Assembly (NCBI GenBank): GCA_025997275.1
Contig: BNUJ01000006.1
Span: 1 to 25,628, forward strand
Source: Deferribacterales bacterium
GTDB lineage: Bacteria; Chrysiogenota; Deferribacteres; Deferribacterales; JAISNW01
Direction: 5' to 3'
Length of the DNA stretch: 25,628 nucleotides
The stretch's first letter is position 1. Every line of letters starts with the position of its first letter. Below, piece by piece: positions 13,950 to 20,804 of the stretch. A program made the translations under genes and the position numbers. Under the pieces are notes generated by a model. The model did not search any database, was not told where the DNA came from, and saw nothing but the letters and a program-made list of their open reading frames with translations.

Positions 13950-15020
13950 TGAGGGTCCGTAGTGGCGCAGATACAGCTTATAGTTGGGATTCAGTTTCAG
14001 TATTTGCTCTGGTATCCGCCAAATATCGCCTGACTTATGATACACACATATAGCAAACGGCGAGCCATTAGTCAGCAGACGTTTTGCTCCTGCTATTGCT
14101 TCTAGCTCTGAGCCTTCAACATCTAGCTTTATCATCGCTGTGTTCTCTTGGACGAGCATATCTAGCGGCATACAATTAACAGAGATATTTCCGTTTTCGC
14201 TAAACGATGCCACCTGTTCGTCGTCAGCATTAAACTTTAACGTTTTTTTGCTGTCAGATAGCCCGTAGGGTAGGTATTCTATATTGCTATATCCGTCTAA
14301 ACTAGCCTTGCAAACTTTCATACTGGCAGGGTTTGGTTCAACCAGATATACCTTTTTGTAGTTAGGATTTAGCTTGATAAATGCCTTAGCAGTCGTTGCG
14401 TCGTAGCTGCCGCCGTCCACAAATATGTCCCCTTGCATAAACTCCTCGTATTGGAGTTCAATCTTGTCATCTACCTGTGCGAATAGTTTATGAAAATGTG
14501 TAACATCGCTCCAGCCATGCAGAACGCAGACATCCATTATGGTTTTGAACACTGCTACCGATTTTTCGTCAGCTAGCAGCCTTTTCAACCACTCGTATTT
14601 GTCCTTATGCTCAGCCCAGTCGGTAGGCATCCAAAAGATAGGGTGTCCCACATACATTAGAAGAGAGTCTAGCGGGCAGTTTCCCTTATCCAACACGCTG
14701 ATTGGGTCAATAATATTATTGAAGCCACGCATAACTATGCTATCATGTATTTCTAGGTAATGAACTACGCTGGATATGAATATAGCGGCTTGTTTGTCGG
14801 CGAGCTTATCTATGTGGTAGATTTTGTAGTCTGCCTCCCCCTCATCTATCTGTATAGTTTTGCCATAGTTGTAGGAGTCTATAAAGCCCGCAAAGGGCAG
14901 GTTATGCTCAAGCAACGCCCTCGCAATGGCTATGCCCACTCCAAGCGTTCCATATACATAGATGCTAGCAGTCTCTTTCAGCTTGCTTATAGCACTGCTC
15001 TTAAAGCAACATTCATACAT
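13920..15020 (-). CDS. FkbM-family SAM methyltransferase 3
   Basis: 366 residues. N-terminal Rossmann-like segment (SIYVYGTLGVGIAIARALLE, FAGFIDSYNYGKT); FkbM domain FVDGGSYDATTAKAF, VEPN (FEPD in the siblings), MIKLDVEGSELEAIAGAKRL. I chose ATG 15020 because MYECCFKSSAISKLKETASI then aligns residue for residue with the FkbM1 N terminus; ATG 15035 and TTG 15047 are in-frame alternatives and no Shine-Dalgarno decides. It is transcribed towards the GT9 gene and overlaps its 3' end by 30 nt. No homopolymer tract. It is the right-hand end of the glycan-modification block. Confidence 0.85.
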   Translation of the reverse strand: MYECCFKSSAISKLKETASIYVYGTLGVGIAIARALLEHNLPFAGFIDSYNYGKTIQIDEGEADYKIYHIDKLADKQAAIFISSVVHYLEIHDSIVMRGFNNIIDPISVLDKGNCPLDSLLMYVGHPIFWMPTDWAEHKDKYEWLKRLLADEKSVAVFKTIMDVCVLHGWSDVTHFHKLFAQVDDKIELQYEEFMQGDIFVDGGSYDATTAKAFIKLNPNYKKVYLVEPNPASMKVCKASLDGYSNIEYLPYGLSDSKKTLKFNADDEQVASFSENGNISVNCMPLDMLVQENTAMIKLDVEGSELEAIAGAKRLLTNGSPFAICVYHKSGDIWRIPEQILKLNPNYKLYLRHYGPSSNEIVLFGV

Positions 15021-15061
15021 CGCAATATTTAACATAGCGTTAAACAATGTGTATTAAAGAC

Positions 15062-15074
15062 AAGAAAATGTCAA
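15062..15074 (-). promoter_or_regulatory. Rpn-promoter-like element upstream of FkbM3
   Basis: The minus strand reads TTGACATTTTCTT, identical to the -35 and spacer start of the Rpn promoters. No good -10 follows at 17 nt (CACATT), so this may be an eroded promoter or a trace of a lost Rpn junction. Confidence 0.4.
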
Positions 15075-15107
15075 TCCCTCCCTCTATCTCTCGTTAACAT
15101 TTTTTTA

Positions 15108-15136
15108 TTGTTTTAGCAGTGATAAAGTATTATAAT
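15108..15136 (+). promoter_or_regulatory. Promoter of the exported-protein/RND operon
   Basis: TTGTTT at 15108-15113, a 17-nt spacer, a perfect TATAAT at 15131-15136, then 8 nt to the GTG start at 15145. No Shine-Dalgarno fits, so a leaderless transcript is likely. Confidence 0.6.
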
Positions 15137-15144
15137 TACTACTT

Positions 15145-16221
15145 GTGGAACGTATAAATAGAACACCTGTGTTGTTGCTCCTAACCCTGCTAACGCTATT
15201 TATGCTATGCGGGGTTGCCCCGCTACACCCGTTGCACCAGTTGTATGCGGGGGAAATCACATATAGAGGGGCAGCTAACGTGGGGAACGGCGACTTGCGT
15301 TCAGCACAGAAGCGTGCCCTTAATAACGCCCTGATGGGAGGGTTGCGTCTGTATGTTGAGGGGTTGCGCCCCGCAAAGCCCTTAAACATAGGCGAAGAGC
15401 ACCTTACATTCATTAAATCTTACGCTATTTTATCCAGAACGTTGTCAGGAGACAGCGTAGAGACTACCGTTAGACTCAATATTGACGACGCTATAGGTGA
15501 TGAAGCAGCTAATAATATGGTCTCAAATACTTCGCAGGCAGTTTTTGTAGTGACGGGACTGCCTGACTATATGAAAACTGATGATGTGCGGCGGGCACTA
15601 GCTGATATTTTCCGCCAATACCAGTATTCAACAAATGACCAGATAGCCTTTGAGCAAGAGGTTATAGACCAAGAGAATCACAGCGACTTGTTGTCTGCCT
15701 TTCAGTCAATCTCGGCGCAGTATGTATATAACTTTCACGTAAAGCTTACTGATTTAGCCGCAGGCAGTTCTTGTACGCTCGTTGCTGATACGTCTTATGC
15801 CACAGCGACCAAGTCAAGTTCGCTAGTTCATTTGATGCGGAAAGAGGTTGTTGCAAATGATAGCGATGCGGCAAAGTGCGTCCAGTTGGCGTTGAATAAA
15901 GCCGTTGATGCTGCTCTGTTGTTTTCGCGTGGCTCTGTGGCGCAGGCATCGGCTCAAAAGGCTGAGTTATATAATGTAACCATTTCATTTGAGGGGCAGG
16001 ATGCCAAGACCACTAATAGCGTGATAGATACCCTGAAAAAGCGCAGGATTGTGCTTACAGGTGATATGTCGTCATTTGATGGCAATGTCAGTATATTTGA
16101 GGTGACGGGTTATCTTGCAGCCTCTGCGCTAGCTGATAGAATCCGTTCGCTTGGCTTTGATGGTGTGGCAGGCATATCGCAGAGCGGCAGAACTGTTAAT
16201 ATTAAACTAAAGAATATATAG
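15145..16221 (+). CDS. Exported protein of unknown function upstream of the RND pump
   Basis: 358 residues. Seen: a signal peptide (MERINRTPVLLLLTLLTLFM, cleavage probably near LYA/GE), so the protein is periplasmic or outer-membrane facing. The mature N terminus (YRGAANVGNGDLRSAQKRAL, then NNALMGGLRLYVEGL) resembles the short domain at the N terminus of FlgT-like proteins, in which a conserved acidic/Ala-rich helix follows a beta strand; I would not call the function from this. The end, GYLAASALADRIRSLGFDGV, looks like a small alpha/beta domain. It begins at a GTG with a perfect -10 box 8 nt upstream; no better start with a ribosome site is seen. The adaptor gene follows 23 nt later, so it may belong to the efflux operon or, less likely, to the flagellum. 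Confidence 0.6.
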   Translation: MERINRTPVLLLLTLLTLFMLCGVAPLHPLHQLYAGEITYRGAANVGNGDLRSAQKRALNNALMGGLRLYVEGLRPAKPLNIGEEHLTFIKSYAILSRTLSGDSVETTVRLNIDDAIGDEAANNMVSNTSQAVFVVTGLPDYMKTDDVRRALADIFRQYQYSTNDQIAFEQEVIDQENHSDLLSAFQSISAQYVYNFHVKLTDLAAGSSCTLVADTSYATATKSSSLVHLMRKEVVANDSDAAKCVQLALNKAVDAALLFSRGSVAQASAQKAELYNVTISFEGQDAKTTNSVIDTLKKRRIVLTGDMSSFDGNVSIFEVTGYLAASALADRIRSLGFDGVAGISQSGRTVNIKLKNI

Positions 16222-16244
16222 TTTATTCTACTTTTGGAGGTTCT

Positions 16245-17456
16245 ATGACATTTGTGGGAAAAAAAATTGAAAAGAAAACTACTATCATTGCTGTGGTGGC
16301 TGTTGCAGTTGTTCTTGCTGTAGGTTTGACTATAAAGAATAAGTTGTCTGGCGGTGCTCCTAGGGCGCAGATGACTCCGCCTGTTGTGGTTGATACTGTT
16401 AAATCGCAGCAAGTATCAATGTCTGAAACATTTATAGGCAAGGTTGAAGCGGCGGAGAAAGCGGCGATAACGGCGCGCGTGAGTGGCTTTTTAGAGAAGA
16501 TAACTGTTAAAGAAGGCTCATTTGTCAAAAAGGATGAAATTTTATTTACTATAGAAAAGAGTCAGTATATATCGGCTGTTCGGCAGGCTCAGGCGGCACT
16601 TGCGCAAGCTCAGGCTAATGCGCGCAATGCTAAGAGCACGTTAGATAGGAACAAGGCGCTGCTTGAATCAAACGGCATATCTCAAGCGCAATACGATAAT
16701 GTATATGCGGCGGCGGATGTTGCAACTGCCAATGTATCAGCGGCGGCGGCTGCACTTGATAATGCTAGATTGAACTTAGAATACACCGACGTGCGTTCCC
16801 CTATTGCGGGCAAGGTTGGGCTGATAGCTTACAATATAGGTGAAATGGTTAGTCCCAGCGTTGGTGTTATAGCGACTGTTATAGCACCAGACCCTGTGTA
16901 TGTATTGTTTAATATATCAGAGAAACAAATTCAAGCTATGCGCCATATATTGCCTGATAATCTAACATCAGCAGCAATCGCAAATATTGCTGATTTGGCG
17001 ATAATACTATCAAATGGCAGTGAATATTCTCATCTAGGGAAGATTAACTTTATTGATAATGCTGTGGATGGTTCTACTGATGCCGTCCGCATACGCGGTG
17101 AATTTACTAACCCTGAAGGTTTGCTTGCGCAGGGACAGACGGTGTCTGTATCAATACGTGGCAGGAATGCTGAAAGCCGTGTTGTCGTTCCTCAGTCGGC
17201 TATTATTAACGACATAGGCGGGCAGTATGTGTTAGTTGTAGATGCGTCAAAGGTAGTTCAACGGCGCAATGTTAAAACAGGTGCTTACATCGGAGAGCTT
17301 CAGGTGGTGTTAGAGGGCGTGCAAGATGGTGAAATGCTTATTATTGATGGCATACAGAAGGCGAAACCCGGTGCGCCAGTGACTCCGTTGACTAAGGAAC
17401 AATATAACGGAATGGTTCAGCAGCAATTGCAGAATGCTGCTGGCGGCAAAAAGTAG
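16245..17456 (+). CDS. RND efflux membrane-fusion (periplasmic adaptor) protein
   Basis: 403 residues. Seen: an N-terminal membrane anchor (TIIAVVAVAVVLAVGLTI) without a lipobox cysteine, the biotinyl-lipoyl half ARVSGFLEKITVKEGSFVKK, an Ala/Gln-rich coiled coil (RQAQAALAQAQANARNAKST to about residue 180), the second lipoyl half YTDVRSPIAGKVGLIAYNIG, and a beta-barrel domain. This is the order in AcrA-type adaptors, which link the inner-membrane pump to an outer-membrane channel. GGAGG at about 16234-16238 precedes the ATG. The pump gene follows 22 nt later. No outer-membrane channel gene is in the window. Confidence 0.9.
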   Translation: MTFVGKKIEKKTTIIAVVAVAVVLAVGLTIKNKLSGGAPRAQMTPPVVVDTVKSQQVSMSETFIGKVEAAEKAAITARVSGFLEKITVKEGSFVKKDEILFTIEKSQYISAVRQAQAALAQAQANARNAKSTLDRNKALLESNGISQAQYDNVYAAADVATANVSAAAAALDNARLNLEYTDVRSPIAGKVGLIAYNIGEMVSPSVGVIATVIAPDPVYVLFNISEKQIQAMRHILPDNLTSAAIANIADLAIILSNGSEYSHLGKINFIDNAVDGSTDAVRIRGEFTNPEGLLAQGQTVSVSIRGRNAESRVVVPQSAIINDIGGQYVLVVDASKVVQRRNVKTGAYIGELQVVLEGVQDGEMLIIDGIQKAKPGAPVTPLTKEQYNGMVQQQLQNAAGGKK

Positions 17457-17478
17457 CAAATGATGCGGGAGCATGCAA

Positions 17479-20400
17479 ATGATTAGTGATGTATTTATTC
17501 GCAGACCGCGATTTGCAATAGTTGTATCGCTTGTAATAACGATTACAGGCTATATATGTATGTCTAGCCTGCCTACGGCGCAGTATCCTGACATATCACC
17601 GCCCTCTATCAGCGTGCGTGCAGTGTATCCCGGTGCTGACGCGGCAACGGTGCAGTCAACGGTTGCAGAGACCATAGAAACGGCAGTCAACGGCGTTGAT
17701 AATATGCTGTATATGAGTTCTACCAGCAGTGATGACGGGGCGTATTCGCTGACTGTGGTCTTTGAAGTCGGCACTGATGTTGATATTGACGCAGTCAATG
17801 TACAAAACCGCGTCAAGACTGTTGAAGCGAAGCTGCCGCAAGAGGTGCAGAGCAGAGGTGTGCAGGTATCTAAGCGCAGTAATAATATGCTCTTGATGGT
17901 TGCGTTGCGCTCCCCGAATGGTAGCTACGATGGGCTTTATCTAAACAACTATGTTCAATTAAATATACTTGACGCTCTTGCTCGTGTGCCGGGCGTGTCA
18001 TCGGCTACGAGTTTCAGCTCTGCTATAAATAGTATGCGTATATGGCTTGATAATGAGCGTATGGCTAATCTAGGCATCGCCGTGAACGATGTCGTCAATG
18101 CTCTGCGGACGCAGAATGTGCAAGCGGCGGTCGGGCAGGTGGGCGCACAGCCTATGGCTGATGCACAGATGTTTCAGTTCACACTAAAGACTAAGGGTAG
18201 ATTGACTACGCCTGCTGAGTTTGGTTCAATTGTTATCCGTGTAAATAGCGATGGTTCAATGTTGCGTCTGCGTGAGATAGCAAAGCTGGAACAGGGGGCG
18301 CAGTCGCTTGCAGTTGACTCTATGCTAAATGGGATGCCTTCAAGTGCCATACAGATAACCCAGCTACCTACTGCTAATAGTGTGCGTGTAGCTAAAGCTG
18401 CACGTGCGGAGCTTGACAGGCTGGCTAAAAACTTCCCAGAAGATATGGAGTATGTCGTTGTAGGCGATATGACCGTCTTTGTTAACTACATGGTTGAGGA
18501 GGTTATATTCACGCTGGCGGTAGGCGTTATATTGGTGCTTATAGTGGTATTTTTCTTTATGGGCAACTGGCGGGCTACCTTGATACCTATGGTAACTATA
18601 CCCGTATCGCTTATCGGCACGTTTATAGCGTTAAAGCTCACAGGCTCATCGCTCAATATGGTGACTAGTCTTGCATTGGTGCTTGCAATCGGCATAGTTG
18701 TGGATGATGCTATTGTCGTGGTAGAAAACGTTGAGCGCGTAATGACCGCTAACCCTAGACTTACCCCTAAACAGGCTACTTCAATAGCTATGCGTGAAAT
18801 AACTATGCCTATTATAGCTATCACGCTGGTGTTGTTGTCGGTATTTATCCCTGTTGGTTTCTTCCCGGGCACTGTTGGGGCGATTTATTCGCAATTTGCA
18901 ATATCGTTAGTATCTGCGGTAGTGTTATCTGCAATAAATGCCTTGACGCTAAGCCCTGCGCTTTGCGGGATGATAATGAAACCATCTCACTCGCAAAACC
19001 AGTTTGTAAATATGTTTGTGGGTTTTGTTGACGGCACTAGAGATGCGTATGTGCGTATCGTTGAAAAAATCGTCAAGTTCAAGATAGCGGTGTTTTCCCT
19101 TGTGGCGGTTGCGGTGCTGGGCGTAGCGATTCTTGTGCTGTTTAATGACAGGGTTACCCCTAAAACATTCCTCAGCAGTGAGGATATGGGTTTCTTTCTA
19201 GGTGAAATTCGTCTGCCTGACGGCGCATCGCTGAACCGCACGAAGCTGGCGTCTGCGGAGGTTGCAGATATAGTTCGCTCAATACAGGGTGTTAATAGTG
19301 TTGTCACGGTATCAGGGTTTAGCATATTGAGCAGTGCTGCTATGTCTAATGCCGCTCTTATAGCCGTAGCATTGAAACCTTATGAGGAGCGCAAAGGCAA
19401 GACACTCAACGTTGAGAGCATAATAAGCGAGGTATATAAACGAACGTTCGCTTACCAAAAGGCGTCTGTGGTGGTCTTTAACCTGCCGCCTATTATGGGT
19501 GTTAGTGTGGGTGGCGGGTTTGAGTATGTGCTTGAAAGCACATCGGGTGCAACGCCTCAGGAGCTTGCCTCTACTATGATGGGCGTGGTGGTAGCCGCCA
19601 ATCAAAATCCTAATATATCGCGTGTAACCAGCCAGTTTTCAACCACATATCCGCAGTTATACTTGGATATTGATAGAGAAAAAGCACTTAGTATGGGCTT
19701 GAATATATCAGACGTGTTTAACACGTTGCAGGTAATGCTAGGCGGGTATTATGTGAACGACTATAATGCCTTTGGCAAGACGTGGCAGGTCAATGTGCAA
19801 GCTGATGCGCAATATCGCGATAAACCTGAAAGTATTACGGGGCTGTATGTCCGCAGTGGCAAGGGGGACATGATATCGCTAAACTCTATTGTTAATGTTA
19901 ATAGGGTTGTGGGTCCGTCAATACTTTCGCGCTATAACAACTATCCTGCTGTCACTATACGTGGCGAGCCTGCGTTGGGTTCAAGCTCAGGTGAGGCTAT
20001 GAGAGCCATGTCAGATATAAAGCTGCCAGAGGGTTACCAGTTCGAGTGGACGGGGCTGGCGTTGCAAGAGAGTCAAGCAGGCGGTTCAACGCTCTTTATC
20101 TTTGCGTTGTCGTTTTTATTTGCGTATCTGTTCCTTGTGGCGCTATACGAAAGCTGGATTATCCCGCTACCTGTTATAATATCAGTAGTAGTGGCGATAT
20201 TTGGTGCGGTATTGTTTGTGCATTTTAGGGGGATAGCTATTGACCTGTATGTTCAGCTGGGACTGGTCGTGCTGATTGCGTTGGCGGCTAAAAATGCGAT
20301 ACTTATGGTGGAGTTCAGCAAAGACTCGCGTGAGAAAGAGGGAACAAGTGTGATAGAGTCGGCGGTGAAAGGTGCGAAAATGAGGTTCAGAGCGGTTATT

Positions 20401-20679
20401 ATGACTAGCTTTGCGTTCATCGGCGGCACGATACCGATGTTTGTGGCAAGCGGTGCGGGTGCAGCGGCACAGAAGAGTATCGGCACAACAATTATCGGCG
20501 GTATGCTATTTTCCAGCTTAATAGGCATATTCTTTATCCCTACTTTATATGCAGTGTTTGAACGGGTGCGTGAATTGCCGCTGCGCTGGGCGGGCAAAGA
20601 CCCTAAAAAGGAGCTGCTGAAAGCTGAACAAGAGATAGAAGAGATGGATAAACGACTGTTGCAACGTGGCAAGAAGTAA
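17479..20679 (+). CDS. RND-family multidrug efflux pump, HAE1 (AcrB-like)
   Basis: 1066 residues, the usual length of hydrophobe/amphiphile exporters. Seen: N-terminal MISDVFIRRPRFAIVVSLVI, the porter domain YPGADAATVQSTVAETIE, TM4 IGIVVDDAIVVVEN with the proton-relay pair D409/D410, and TM10 LIALAAKNAILMVEF with lysine K938, corresponding to AcrB D407, D408 and K940. The relay is complete, so the pump should be functional. I chose ATG 17479 because GGGAG at 17467-17471 lies 7 nt upstream; ATG 17473 is only 1-2 nt from it. The C terminus carries an extra charged tail (EQEIEEMDKRLLQRGKK). Its substrate is not predictable. Confidence 0.93.
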   Translation: MISDVFIRRPRFAIVVSLVITITGYICMSSLPTAQYPDISPPSISVRAVYPGADAATVQSTVAETIETAVNGVDNMLYMSSTSSDDGAYSLTVVFEVGTDVDIDAVNVQNRVKTVEAKLPQEVQSRGVQVSKRSNNMLLMVALRSPNGSYDGLYLNNYVQLNILDALARVPGVSSATSFSSAINSMRIWLDNERMANLGIAVNDVVNALRTQNVQAAVGQVGAQPMADAQMFQFTLKTKGRLTTPAEFGSIVIRVNSDGSMLRLREIAKLEQGAQSLAVDSMLNGMPSSAIQITQLPTANSVRVAKAARAELDRLAKNFPEDMEYVVVGDMTVFVNYMVEEVIFTLAVGVILVLIVVFFFMGNWRATLIPMVTIPVSLIGTFIALKLTGSSLNMVTSLALVLAIGIVVDDAIVVVENVERVMTANPRLTPKQATSIAMREITMPIIAITLVLLSVFIPVGFFPGTVGAIYSQFAISLVSAVVLSAINALTLSPALCGMIMKPSHSQNQFVNMFVGFVDGTRDAYVRIVEKIVKFKIAVFSLVAVAVLGVAILVLFNDRVTPKTFLSSEDMGFFLGEIRLPDGASLNRTKLASAEVADIVRSIQGVNSVVTVSGFSILSSAAMSNAALIAVALKPYEERKGKTLNVESIISEVYKRTFAYQKASVVVFNLPPIMGVSVGGGFEYVLESTSGATPQELASTMMGVVVAANQNPNISRVTSQFSTTYPQLYLDIDREKALSMGLNISDVFNTLQVMLGGYYVNDYNAFGKTWQVNVQADAQYRDKPESITGLYVRSGKGDMISLNSIVNVNRVVGPSILSRYNNYPAVTIRGEPALGSSSGEAMRAMSDIKLPEGYQFEWTGLALQESQAGGSTLFIFALSFLFAYLFLVALYESWIIPLPVIISVVVAIFGAVLFVHFRGIAIDLYVQLGLVVLIALAAKNAILMVEFSKDSREKEGTSVIESAVKGAKMRFRAVIMTSFAFIGGTIPMFVASGAGAAAQKSIGTTIIGGMLFSSLIGIFFIPTLYAVFERVRELPLRWAGKDPKKELLKAEQEIEEMDKRLLQRGKK

Positions 20680-20716
20680 AGTTTCCCTTAAACTTTCCCT
20701 AACAATCTGCCGATAG
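20677..20716 (+). promoter_or_regulatory. Candidate sigma-28 (FliA) promoter of flagellin, with a duplicated -35
   Basis: TAAACTTT at 20689-20696, a 12-nt spacer and GCCGATAG at 20709-20716 closely match the FliA consensus TAAAGTTT-N11-GCCGATAA. Immediately upstream is a 12-nt tandem copy: TAAAGTTTCCCT (20677-20688) followed by TAAACTTTCCCT (20689-20700). The first copy has the perfect -35 but lies too far from the -10. The segment starts at the RND stop codon. Confidence 0.72.
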
Positions 20717-20749
20717 CGAATTGTATTGCATGGAGGCTAATAGCTAAAA

Positions 20750-20776
20750 TGTTATAGCTGTTATAGCTGTTATAGC
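20750..20776 (+). repeat. Three tandem 9-bp repeats (TGTTATAGC) in the flagellin leader
   Basis: TGTTATAGC is repeated three times without interruption at 20750-20776, followed by TGTATGAGG. It lies between the candidate FliA promoter and the Shine-Dalgarno (GGAGAG), so it is in the 5' UTR. Confidence 0.8.
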
Positions 20777-20804
20777 TGTATGAGGGCTGTAAAAGGAGAG
20801 AGTC

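Noticed and set aside
18486..20672. Long minus-strand frames across the RND pump and flagellin genes
   Set aside because: They are antisense shadows of strongly supported genes and have no ribosome sites or domain motifs.
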